From an uncultured archaeon (lineage in GTDB: Archaea > Nanobdellota > Nanobdellia > Pacearchaeales > GW2011-AR1), in contig CABMGE010000024.1 in assembly GCA_902385625.1 (NCBI GenBank), positions 1 to 64,000 of the forward strand: a DNA stretch of 64,000 bases. Reading direction: 5' to 3'. Positions 17,607-24,745 of the stretch are shown in pieces. Position 1 is the first letter of the stretch, and each line of letters opens with the position of its first letter. A program made the translations under genes and the position numbers. The notes beneath the pieces are model-generated. The model was given only the letters and a program-made list of their open reading frames with translations, did no database searches and had not been told where the DNA came from.

Positions 17607-17747
17607 TTAATTGGTCTTACTCGAAGAATTATCTCTTTCACTTCTGTCAACAACCCTAAGTGCACCGCCACGTTTGTATCGATTATACCTAGCCTTGGCA
17701 CGTTTATCATTCTTATTCTTTCTTCGTTCATTACATCCATAATCCAT
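17607..17747 (-). CDS. Small Arg/Lys-rich protein of 46 residues
   Basis: The frame from ATG 17747 to TAA 17607 encodes a highly basic protein (MDYGCNERRKNKNDKRAKAR, then YNRYKRGGALRVVDRSERD). GGTGA lies 8 bases before the ATG. The composition suggests nucleic-acid or ribosome binding. It has no known domain. The overlapping minus-strand frame at 17534-17740 has no such start signal and is less plausible. Confidence 0.5.
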   Translation of the reverse strand: MDYGCNERRKNKNDKRAKARYNRYKRGGALRVVDRSERDNSSSKTN

Positions 17748-17809
17748 TTTTAATTCACCAATAAGATTAATATAAATTATTATTTAAATCTTATTAAGAA
17801 ATAGGATAA

Positions 17810-17830
17810 TTTTTTGCTGTCTGCAAAAAA
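17810..17830. repeat. TTTTTGC hairpin repeat, copy 1
   Basis: Arms TTTTTTGC and GCAAAAAA flank the loop TGTCT. The same core (TTTTTGCTGTCTG) recurs at 20758-20776, and a divergent version is at 30007. All are intergenic. Confidence 0.5.
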
Positions 17831-17938
17831 ATGACCTTTTAATCCTTTCAGACATTTAGCTATAAATATCAAGAGTAAATCTTGTTAAAAATTGTTTTTT
17901 GCTTAATTTACTTAAAGGAAAAAACAAGTATCTATAAC

Positions 17939-17962
17939 TATTTTATACGAGAGTATAAAATA
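17939..17962. terminator. TTTATAC hairpin after a pilin-like gene
   Basis: TATTTTATAC and GTATAAAATA are perfect 10-base arms around GAGA, 17 bases past the stop of the minus-strand gene at 17979. It is nearly identical to the hairpin at 24711-24734. Confidence 0.55.
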
Positions 17963-17978
17963 TAATACCATAAAATAA

Positions 17979-18572
17979 TTAAATAGCCCTAACGGTTTTA
18001 ACACAAACCTTTCCATTAGCTTTCTGCTGGTTTGCTTCAGCCATATCAGTAACATAACCAGTCAAGTCATCAATTGAAACATAAGTTTTTCCAGGACCTA
18101 CATTGTTTGTTTTATAATCAGTAAAAGTCTTTGAATCAATCCAATCAACTAAGCATTTAGTAGGATCAGCATCATGGCATTGAGAAGTAGCCAAATCCTT
18201 GCATTTCACAAGTTGAACAGAACAAACTAAATTTGTACAGGGTTCAAGCCCAACATTTGGAACTCTGCCTTCAAGTCCTGCACAAGTCCATTGTTCTTTT
18301 GATCCCTTTTTAACAAAAATAACATCTCTCTGAAGAGTGCAATAATCATTGTAAAGTGCTGCACTACAAGCAGATTTACATCCCTGAACAACACTTTCCA
18401 CATTAGGAGTAGTTCCTCCAAAAAGATTACCAAAAACATCAGACCAGCTTCCACTTCCTTTTGCAAACCAAAATACAAGAACCACTATAAGAATAACAAG
18501 AAGTGCGAGCCCTGCAAGTGTTCCAGTCATGCTAACACCCTCTGCTTTTTTATTTATCTTTCTAAGTTCCAT
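17979..18572 (-). CDS. Pilin-like Cys-rich exported protein
   Basis: A 197-residue protein. The N-terminus INKKAEGVSMTG is followed by one hydrophobic helix (LAGLALLVILIVVLVFWF), the plan of an archaeal class III (pilin-type) signal peptide. The rest is predicted extracellular. It carries about ten cysteines (CKSACSAALYNDYC, CTNLVC, CKDLATSQCHD, CLVDW), suggesting disulfide-stabilised folding. It is last in the minus-strand pilin-like series and followed by a terminator-like hairpin. Exact cleavage and pilin role are inferred from the motif and the nearby prepilin peptidase. Confidence 0.7.
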   Translation of the reverse strand: MELRKINKKAEGVSMTGTLAGLALLVILIVVLVFWFAKGSGSWSDVFGNLFGGTTPNVESVVQGCKSACSAALYNDYCTLQRDVIFVKKGSKEQWTCAGLEGRVPNVGLEPCTNLVCSVQLVKCKDLATSQCHDADPTKCLVDWIDSKTFTDYKTNNVGPGKTYVSIDDLTGYVTDMAEANQQKANGKVCVKTVRAI

Positions 18573-18629
18573 CTTTTTTACAGACTTTATTAGCCTTCAA
18601 TAGTTTAAAAACCTTTCTTGAAACATTAC

Positions 18630-19109
18630 CTAAATACTTTTAACAAATTTTTTGTTGTATAAATAAGAAATAATAAATTTATCATGAAACTTCTTTTCAA
18701 TTTTTATATTAAGATTAAGTGAAACAAACTTATCAGTTATTTCAATATTATCTCCAATTAACTGAGGTTCTATTTGCGAAAGCTCAGTAATAATAAATGT
18801 CTGATTTTTCTTATACTTATAGAGTTCAATTTTAAAATTATCTATAAATGCCTGATAGTTACCGCTATTGATCTGCCCTGTCTTTGCAATAGACTTTTCC
18901 ATCACATTACCAACATAAAAATTAATTTCATTTTCCTGTGAATAAATATAATCTAAGAATCTCGAATCACTAACCTCTGAAGAAACCTTTTTATCATTTG
19001 TATTAAAAGAATACAATGCATAAACAGTTAGAACAAGTGCCATAAAAACCAAAAGAGTAATTGGAATATTTGCTTTTCTATTCTTAAATCTAATTTTTAT
19101 TTTTTTCAT
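18630..19109 (-). CDS. Pilin-like single-anchor protein
   Basis: A 159-residue protein. RFKNRKANIPITLLVF gives a basic N-terminus, then a hydrophobic helix (VFMALVLTVYALYSF), and a soluble beta-rich remainder without cysteines. The ATG at 19109 overlaps the stop of the preceding gene (ATGA), so I prefer it to the ATG at 19115. It is the last of four tightly coupled genes spanning 18630-20664. I do not recognise the exported domain. Confidence 0.7.
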   Translation of the reverse strand: MKKIKIRFKNRKANIPITLLVFMALVLTVYALYSFNTNDKKVSSEVSDSRFLDYIYSQENEINFYVGNVMEKSIAKTGQINSGNYQAFIDNFKIELYKYKKNQTFIITELSQIEPQLIGDNIEITDKFVSLNLNIKIEKKFHDKFIISYLYNKKFVKSI

Positions 19110-19765
19110 AAACACTTTCCACTATAAAATTTAATTGTAATCATCTGATTTTCTTTTGTATCAACTCCAAAAACATTAATAGTAGTATCTCTTGGAATAA
19201 CTAAACTGGTTGAGCTTTCAAGTAACTTTTGTTTTTGCTTTTCCACATAGCCTGAATAAGAAGATCCTTCAGAAAGGCTGCTAAAATCAAAGGTATTCTT
19301 TTGAACAAGGTCAGTTGCATAACTAGAGCCTGCATTAGATGTAATTTTTTCAGAGTCTAGTCCATAAGTTGCCAAAAAAACATAACAATCAGAATCTAAG
19401 GAATCCCTCAAAAGATCATCAGTTATTTTCTTAATTTTTGTCTTTAGGTCTGACTTAAGATTTGAATCAAGATTATACATATTAATATTTCTTAAAACTT
19501 CCTTGACCTTGCCCTCTTTCCCATTAAACTCTATTTTGCTGTTTAAAATATTAAATAAATTCCTTTGCATATTAAGGTTTCCAGAATATTCCTGTAAACT
19601 AATAACATCGCTGCCAGTTGAAACATATTTCTTTCCAGAGCTAATTATTGTTGCAGATAAGAATATAACCATAATAAAAAATATAAGTATAAATGCCACA
19701 AACCAGGTAAGAGTTGTTCCTGTCTGCGATTTATTACTTCTTAAGTTAAAAAATAGAGATGCCAT
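19106..19765 (-). CDS. Pilin-like single-anchor protein
   Basis: A 219-residue protein. LRSNKSQTGTTLTWFVAFILIFFIMVIFL has the basic-then-hydrophobic N-terminal plan of the locus. A long predicted extracellular region is mostly helical in the middle (LKSDLKTKIKKITDDLLRDSLD) and beta-rich at the end. Two cysteines are present (C near 137 and C-terminal GKCL). It directly abuts the upstream gene (one ends at 19766) and overlaps the downstream gene by 4 bases. Function in pilus assembly is inferred only from the context. Confidence 0.7.
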   Translation of the reverse strand: MASLFFNLRSNKSQTGTTLTWFVAFILIFFIMVIFLSATIISSGKKYVSTGSDVISLQEYSGNLNMQRNLFNILNSKIEFNGKEGKVKEVLRNINMYNLDSNLKSDLKTKIKKITDDLLRDSLDSDCYVFLATYGLDSEKITSNAGSSYATDLVQKNTFDFSSLSEGSSYSGYVEKQKQKLLESSTSLVIPRDTTINVFGVDTKENQMITIKFYSGKCL

Positions 19766-20266
19766 TTAAACAATAGGAACTCTTCCTCCCTTTTGATTTG
19801 AACCAGTTAAAACATAAATTTTTACAGTTTCATTTCTAGAATCTATTGCAACCTCTGAAATTTCAGAACACTTTGCAAAATTATTTGCAGAAACTGTTTT
19901 GGTAATATGGCAATCTTTTTCAAGGCTATAGTCTCCTGCACTAAAGTCTTTTAAAACAATTCCGCCCTGATAAATAGAAACATTAAAATAAAGATAACTC
20001 CCTTTCTCAAAAAATTTCTTGTCAAGGTTGCACTCCTTAAAAATGTCAAAATCATCCTTAGAAACAGAATTTTTAAGATATCCATTATCAACAAAACAGT
20101 TAACTATTCTTTCTCCAAGAATTCCAGCCTCAACTCCATTGGTATTAATACTTGCAGTTATATAAATCATAACTCCTATTGCAATTCCTCCCCCAATAAC
20201 TCCAAGAACAATAAACCACCAAATTGTAAGGAGTTTTTCACCAGCATGTTTATTTAGTATTTTCAT
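19766..20266 (-). CDS. Pilin-like single-anchor protein
   Basis: A 166-residue protein. The N-terminus MKILNKHAGEKLLTIWW is followed by a Gly-rich hydrophobic helix (LGVIGGGIAIGVMIYI). The exported part has four cysteines and a beta-rich pattern. The start ATG overlaps the upstream stop by ATGA, showing translational coupling. The NKHAG motif replaces the usual NKKAx, so peptidase processing is less certain here. Confidence 0.7.
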   Translation of the reverse strand: MKILNKHAGEKLLTIWWFIVLGVIGGGIAIGVMIYITASINTNGVEAGILGERIVNCFVDNGYLKNSVSKDDFDIFKECNLDKKFFEKGSYLYFNVSIYQGGIVLKDFSAGDYSLEKDCHITKTVSANNFAKCSEISEVAIDSRNETVKIYVLTGSNQKGGRVPIV

Positions 20267-20664
20267 TTTTCAGTGGAGTTTGTTTTTTTAATAATAACCG
20301 AAAGCCAATTGTCCTTTTCCTGAAGACTGACATCATTACTAGAGAAATAAGAATAAGCATAACCTCCTCCAAGGTTTAAACTTACCTTTACTTTGTTTGT
20401 TTGTTTATCGAGACTAAAAACTTTGTCAAGAGGTTTGTTATTTTTTAATGCCACATCTTTTACATCATTAATGTTAATTAAAACAGCCATGTCAGGTTTT
20501 GCATTATCAATCATTAAAGCAATTTGCTTTGCATAACTCTCTTCAAGAATAGAAGTCTGATTTCCAGAGTTATAAATAAAAATTAACATTCCAACAAAAA
20601 AAATCAGATTAAACAAGGTAAATGTAACTGTTTCAATAACTAGACTATCCCCTCTCTTATTCAT
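20263..20664 (-). CDS. Pilin-like single-anchor protein, first of a four-gene coupled set
   Basis: A 133-residue protein starting MNKRGDSLVIETVTF, then a hydrophobic helix (LFNLIFFVGMLIFIY). The NKRG motif directly before the helix is the pattern shared across the locus. The exported part has no cysteines and includes a predicted beta hairpin (KVKVSLNLGGGYAYSYF). It opens the coupled set 20664-18630. Its leader holds the hairpins near 20758 and 20794. Confidence 0.7.
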   Translation of the reverse strand: MNKRGDSLVIETVTFTLFNLIFFVGMLIFIYNSGNQTSILEESYAKQIALMIDNAKPDMAVLININDVKDVALKNNKPLDKVFSLDKQTNKVKVSLNLGGGYAYSYFSSNDVSLQEKDNWLSVIIKKTNSTEK

Positions 20665-20757
20665 AGAAATGAAAAAACTTCTGAAGTTATAAATTTAACT
20701 TATATTAAGGTTTTATTTGGATTTGTAATTATATTTCAAGTATAAATTTCAGGGTAA

Positions 20758-20776
20758 TTTTTGCTGTCTGAAAAAA
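20758..20776. repeat. TTTTTGC repeat, copy 2
   Basis: TTTTTGCTGTCTG followed by a run of A matches the copy at 17810-17830, with one arm imperfect. It is intergenic, between two pilin-like transcription units. Confidence 0.45.
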
Positions 20777-20793
20777 TAACAAACTTAAACTAT

Positions 20794-20811
20794 TTTATAC
20801 AAGAGTATAAA
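20794..20811. terminator. TTTATAC hairpin after the 360-residue gene
   Basis: TTTATAC and GTATAAA are 7-base arms around AAGA, 47 bases past the stop of the minus-strand gene at 20858. It belongs to the same family as 7911, 17939 and 24711. Confidence 0.5.
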
Positions 20812-20857
20812 TTAACTTTAAAAATTTATAGACATCTAATTTTACAAAGCAATATTT

Positions 20858-21940
20858 TTATGGAATACTCTCAATAACTGAACAATACTGCCCTATATTT
20901 GCTTCATCATAATCAACTGTTCTAACAACACTGCATCCATAACCAGATTTATCTCCAACAGAAATATCTCCGCAATGTCCAGCTGTAAATGCCTGATTGC
21001 TTGAAACAGAATTATACTGATAAACACCAAAAATTGCAAGAACTCCCCAAAAAATAGGGCTTTTAACAGCAGCCATTGCAGCCTTGGGGGCATAAGTTGG
21101 AGCAAGAGCAAAACCTCCTGCAGTTCCACCAAGTAATGTAAGAGCAGAATTTTTAAGAACATCACTGTAACTAGGAGAAGCAACCTGCATAAACATAACA
21201 GAGGTTTCACGTCCAAGAACATCAGAATCATTTGAAACAGATTCAAGTTCAAGCCTTAATTGATCAGATCGATTATCATTTTCAGGAGTAATGCTCTCGA
21301 GTTCAACAGTACCGCGTCTATTATCTTGTACTGCAAGTTTACCTCCGCTTCCAGCCATATAAACATAATAAGACTGTTTTTTTCCAGGAGCAGCATGAGT
21401 TATCATATAATTTAAAACATTAATTGAACTAAGATTAATTCCAGATCTTGCAAGACTTGTTTTATCATAAGCAATTCTTGAACAAATTATACAAGAGGAA
21501 GTAACCTGTCCAATACCATAAGTTTCAGCAAGCCAGTTTGAAAAAAGACTAAGTTTTCCTTCACCCATTGTTTCCCAACAACTAAGTATTTCTTTTGCAA
21601 CAGCTTGCTCAATATCTTCACTGTCTCTAACTTTAATATAAGTAACTCCATCTGAATTTGCAAACTCATTGCACTTTCCACCAACAAATCCAGAAGTAAT
21701 GCAAATTTTTCCAGTTTTGCATTTTAATGGAACATATTCTTTTGCTCCTGCAAATGAAGGAAGAGTTGCACGATAAACAACAGATTGATGACATACCTGT
21801 CTATCAACATTTCCATTCCAGTTCATCTGATAATAAGCAAAAAGCAAAATTGCAAATCCCAAAATAAGAATTATAAGCCCTACAACAGTGCTTAAAACAA
21901 TTCCCCTTTTTCCAATCCTTTTTTTTAAGCTATTTTTCAT
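20858..21940 (-). CDS. Large pilin-like, Cys-containing exported protein
   Basis: A 360-residue protein. The N-terminus is KKRIGKRGIVLST, then a hydrophobic helix (VVGLIILILGFAILLFAYY). It is the largest of the pilin-like set. The middle has about ten cysteines (CHQS, CKTGKICITSGFVGGKC, SSCIICS), and a second moderately hydrophobic, Ala-rich stretch lies near 285-305. The C-terminus again has cysteines (AGHCGDISVG, GYGCSVV). It may be an adhesin-like or tip component, but this is inference from size and position. Confidence 0.7.
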   Translation of the reverse strand: MKNSLKKRIGKRGIVLSTVVGLIILILGFAILLFAYYQMNWNGNVDRQVCHQSVVYRATLPSFAGAKEYVPLKCKTGKICITSGFVGGKCNEFANSDGVTYIKVRDSEDIEQAVAKEILSCWETMGEGKLSLFSNWLAETYGIGQVTSSCIICSRIAYDKTSLARSGINLSSINVLNYMITHAAPGKKQSYYVYMAGSGGKLAVQDNRRGTVELESITPENDNRSDQLRLELESVSNDSDVLGRETSVMFMQVASPSYSDVLKNSALTLLGGTAGGFALAPTYAPKAAMAAVKSPIFWGVLAIFGVYQYNSVSSNQAFTAGHCGDISVGDKSGYGCSVVRTVDYDEANIGQYCSVIESIP

Positions 21941-21976
21941 TTGTTTTATTATTGTTTTGTTTACTTTTAATTCTTT

Positions 21977-22132
21977 TTAAAATGAGGTTATCCAACTCAG
22001 TAGCTTATAAACTCCAAAAGCAACTATTGCAATGACAATTATCCATACAATAACATTTTGCAAACTCCATTCTATAGGCCCATGTCCGCTTTCTTCCATT
22101 TGCGCTTTTTTATTTATCTTGTTAAATTTCAT
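21977..22132 (-). CDS. Short pilin-like membrane peptide
   Basis: A 51-residue protein, MKFNKINKKAQMEESGHGPIE followed by WSLQNVIVWIIVIAIVAFGVYKLLSW. The NKKAQ motif resembles a class III cleavage site with Gln at the next position, as in many archaeal pilins. It then has almost no exported domain. GGAGGT at 22143-22148 precedes the ATG at 22132, so I use this start rather than the one at 22204. It could be a minor pilin or a membrane accessory peptide. Confidence 0.65.
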   Translation of the reverse strand: MKFNKINKKAQMEESGHGPIEWSLQNVIVWIIVIAIVAFGVYKLLSWITSF

Positions 22133-22190
22133 ATTAAGCAGCACCTCCAGGTAAACTAGGCATATGCCATCCAGAAGAAGGTGGATTTCC

Positions 22191-23108
22191 TTACCAAATT
22201 TCAAGCATTAATCTATATCCCTTAATATCATAGGAACTTGTCGTACTTCCAACATTTATCGGAGAAAGATAATTTTCTCCAACAGGTATCCATACGCCCT
22301 CTGTTTCTCCCTTGTCATTTAATTTATACATTTTTAAACTCCATCCAACTTTTCCTTTTTCAATATTAAATTCTTTTTTTGTATCAATTTTATCAAGATA
22401 ACTCTGAAAAGCAGCACTTATCTCTGTATGTTTTGCAGTTTTATCTGCAGTAGGTCCTGCACCACGAATAAATTGAAAAAAGCTGCTATCTTGCCCTTCA
22501 AGCGCAATCCTCTCAAAAATAAGCTCCCTTATTGTTTTAGATTTTTCATCTTGCCTATAATTTAAAATAGATTCAAATTTATTAGATACAGCAGCTTCAA
22601 TCCTTGTTTTAAGGGAAACAACTCCATCTTTTTTATCCAAATATATTTTTAGAGGCAGTTTTCTAAGATCAAGACAACTTTGAAAAGAACCCCATCCACA
22701 AGTATCAAATTGCCCAATATTGTTTTTTACTTTATGACAAATGCCATTTTTAACACAAGTAGAAAAAGCAACTGCACGATTTTCATATCTAAAAAAGTCA
22801 GCTTTTTCATTTTCAAAACTACAAATGCATATTTGTTCAGAGTCGCTCATTATAGACCAGGAAACAGGAGCAGTAATCATATAACTATCATTACCACCTT
22901 CATTTAAACCACTCATTTTTGAAGCAAGCTGATCAATTGTCTCTTTTGCCTGATCAATCGCACTTTTTTTAATAAATAAATTATAGAGTTTAAATGCCAA
23001 AACTGAAAGAAGAAAAATACAAATAGTTGCAAGAACTACTCGAAGTACCTCACTTTCTAAAAATCCCTCTGCCCTCTTACTTTTTAATTTAATTTTTTTT
23101 ATTTTCAT
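22191..23108 (-). CDS. Pilin-like exported protein
   Basis: A 305-residue protein beginning MKIKKIKLKSKRAEGFLESEVLR, then a hydrophobic helix (VVLATICIFLLSVLAFKLY). The exported region has about eight cysteines clustered around residues 95-145 (EQICICSF, STCVKNGICHKV, DTCGWGSFQSCLD). The chosen ATG at 23108 lies after the stop of the previous gene and directly before the basic motif; the in-frame ATG at 23144 would overlap it. Function is inferred only from the locus. Confidence 0.7.
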   Translation of the reverse strand: MKIKKIKLKSKRAEGFLESEVLRVVLATICIFLLSVLAFKLYNLFIKKSAIDQAKETIDQLASKMSGLNEGGNDSYMITAPVSWSIMSDSEQICICSFENEKADFFRYENRAVAFSTCVKNGICHKVKNNIGQFDTCGWGSFQSCLDLRKLPLKIYLDKKDGVVSLKTRIEAAVSNKFESILNYRQDEKSKTIRELIFERIALEGQDSSFFQFIRGAGPTADKTAKHTEISAAFQSYLDKIDTKKEFNIEKGKVGWSLKMYKLNDKGETEGVWIPVGENYLSPINVGSTTSSYDIKGYRLMLEIW

Positions 23109-23121
23109 TTTATAAAAAGTC

Positions 23122-23976
23122 CTACCATTTACAATTATCATCAATAGTCTGTTTCAAGGTGGATTTCACATCGCTAGCTAAAAAAGTTTTTCCAACCCAT
23201 CCATTTTTATTGCAATCAAGTAAGTGTGATTGTTCTCTTCCATCAGAATCCTTATATCTGGCAAATACTCTGACCTCTTGATTATTTCTTTCAAGTTGTA
23301 TTTGAGTAGTCTTTATATCCCCAAAAGAATATTCATAATTAACTAAAAGAACATCTGAGTCTCCAATTCCCTTTAATTTATCTCCAAATTCATTGCTATC
23401 TTCCTGCATTTTAACAAATTTTGTTCCAAAAATAGTATCTCCTGGAAATACTTCCTTTTCTCTGTAAATAATTCCAGAAATATACACAGAACTATCTAAA
23501 TTTATTAGGTCATTATAACTAGGAATAAGATCTTTAACTTTTGTGTACAAAGTTCCTCCACTTAAAAGTTCAGAGCTTATTGTTATTTTATTATTTACTA
23601 CATCTGCTATTTTTTTATCTAATGCCCAGTTTTTATCAACATATATTGCCCCATTTCTCTCATCACCATACCAATAAAGATTTGACTTTCTTAGTTTATT
23701 ACAATCTCCGCCAATGCAAAGTTTAACATATTTACCATCTTGAATAATCGCAACCTTGTAGTAATTGACAAGCATACTTGGATCAGAGTCTGTAATATTA
23801 ATCACCTTGTCTTTTTTATCATATTTATTTCCAGGAAGATTTTTAAAAAAATCCCAGCTCCCATTATCAAAAAGAAAATAAAAAATTGTAATAATAACTA
23901 TAATTGCAAGTATTATTGCAATAAGAGTACTCATAATTGAAGAATCATCTTCACCTCTTTTATTCATTTTAGCCAT
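23122..23976 (-). CDS. Pilin-like exported protein
   Basis: A 284-residue protein. MAKMNKRGEDDSSIMSTLIA opens it, then a strongly hydrophobic helix (IILAIIVIITIFYFLF). The large exported part is beta-rich, with cysteines in LCIGGDCNKL, LLDCNKNGWVG and the C-terminal DDNCKW. I chose the ATG at 23976. The ATG at 23967 (MNKRGEDD) is an equally possible start, and both give the NKRG motif. The longer frame to 24081 overlaps the preceding gene. Confidence 0.68.
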   Translation of the reverse strand: MAKMNKRGEDDSSIMSTLIAIILAIIVIITIFYFLFDNGSWDFFKNLPGNKYDKKDKVINITDSDPSMLVNYYKVAIIQDGKYVKLCIGGDCNKLRKSNLYWYGDERNGAIYVDKNWALDKKIADVVNNKITISSELLSGGTLYTKVKDLIPSYNDLINLDSSVYISGIIYREKEVFPGDTIFGTKFVKMQEDSNEFGDKLKGIGDSDVLLVNYEYSFGDIKTTQIQLERNNQEVRVFARYKDSDGREQSHLLDCNKNGWVGKTFLASDVKSTLKQTIDDNCKW

Positions 23977-23989
23977 TTTCAAAAATAAA

Positions 23990-24157
23990 CTAACCTCCGA
24001 ATCCAAAACTAAACAAATTTTTAATATATTCAATAAGTCCTGAAAGTCTTCCACTAAGTATCCCATAACCAAGTCCAACAATAACTAATAGTAAGCCTAA
24101 AAGTAAGATAACCACAGCCATAGTACTTATTATTAGGGCTTTTTTATTTTGAATCAT
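23990..24157 (-). CDS. Short pilin-like membrane peptide
   Basis: A 55-residue protein, MIQNKKALIISTMAVVILLL then a Gly/Leu-rich hydrophobic stretch and a short amphipathic end (LIEYIKNLFSFGFGG). It has the NKKA motif before the helix but no exported domain. The start ATG at 24157 lies 1 base after the upstream stop, which supports translational coupling. Confidence 0.62.
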   Translation of the reverse strand: MIQNKKALIISTMAVVILLLGLLLVIVGLGYGILSGRLSGLIEYIKNLFSFGFGG

Positions 24158-24158
24158 A

Positions 24159-24506
24159 TTAATTACACATGTTCTCCAGGCATTCAAAAGACTTTATTCC
24201 AGAAGTAAAGCTCTTGTTTAATAGATCAAGACAACTAAATTCCCCAGTGGCTTTTTTCCCATCAATATAATACTTGACCTGCTTTTTTTCACAGCAGAAA
24301 CTATACTGCGAGTTTGAGTCTACAAGTAGATTGCATGAACTAACAACAGCATCAACATTAGAATAGCTTGAAAAACTTTTTATAAAATTTGAAAATCCAA
24401 CAGAGCCCATTGTAAAAAATCCAATAAGAACTGCAACTAAAAGAATAGCAAGTATCATTGCAACCAGGGTATTCCAGGTCATTTCAAATCCTTTTTTATT
24501 TAACAT
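24159..24506 (-). CDS. Pilin-like Cys-rich exported protein, first gene of the unit
   Basis: A 115-residue protein starting MLNKKGFEMTWNTLVAMILA, then a hydrophobic helix (ILLVAVLIGFFTMGSVGF). The exported part has six cysteines (VSSCNLLVD, YSFCCEKK, EFSCLDLL, FECLENMCN), probably paired. NKKGFEM fits the locus-wide motif. It heads a run of five closely spaced genes ending at 21977. Confidence 0.7.
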   Translation of the reverse strand: MLNKKGFEMTWNTLVAMILAILLVAVLIGFFTMGSVGFSNFIKSFSSYSNVDAVVSSCNLLVDSNSQYSFCCEKKQVKYYIDGKKATGEFSCLDLLNKSFTSGIKSFECLENMCN

Positions 24507-24632
24507 ATTTACCTCTTTATTCTATTTAATAACAAGAAATTAAGTTAATAAATATTCTTATCAGATATGCGCTTGAGACATAACCTAGTCATTAAAGGCA
24601 AGATGGCCTTTTGGTCTTATCAGACGATTAGC

Positions 24633-24665
24633 AATTTTAGTCCAGAGTGAATCTGGCTTAAAATT
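24633..24665 (-). repeat. Dispersed hairpin, TTCAC-loop family, copy C (reversed)
   Basis: Read on the minus strand, the inner stem CCAGA/TCTGG encloses loop TTCAC, and AATTTTAA/TAAAATT form the outer arms. It lies 80-110 bases past the stop of the TadC-like gene, facing away from the pilin-like unit. Confidence 0.6.
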
Positions 24666-24668
24666 ACC

Positions 24669-24699
24669 TATTTTAGTCGAATTCACTTCGAATAAAATG
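24669..24699 (+). repeat. Dispersed hairpin, TTCAC-loop family, copy B
   Basis: Inner stem TCGAA/TTCGA encloses loop TTCAC, and TATTTTA/TAAAAT outer arms complete it. It lies back to back with copy C in the same 240-base gap. Confidence 0.6.
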
Positions 24700-24710
24700 G
24701 CGATCATGAC

Positions 24711-24734
24711 TATTTTATACGAAAGTATAAAATA
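24711..24734. terminator. TTTATAC hairpin after the TadC-like gene
   Basis: TATTTTATAC and GTATAAAATA are perfect 10-base arms around GAAA, 12 bases past the stop of the minus-strand gene at 24746. It is a near-duplicate of the hairpin at 17939. Confidence 0.55.
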
Positions 24735-24745
24735 TATACTAAAAT

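Noticed and set aside
17534-17740. Minus-strand open frame of 68 residues
   Set aside because: It overlaps the 46-residue basic protein in another frame and lacks a start signal.
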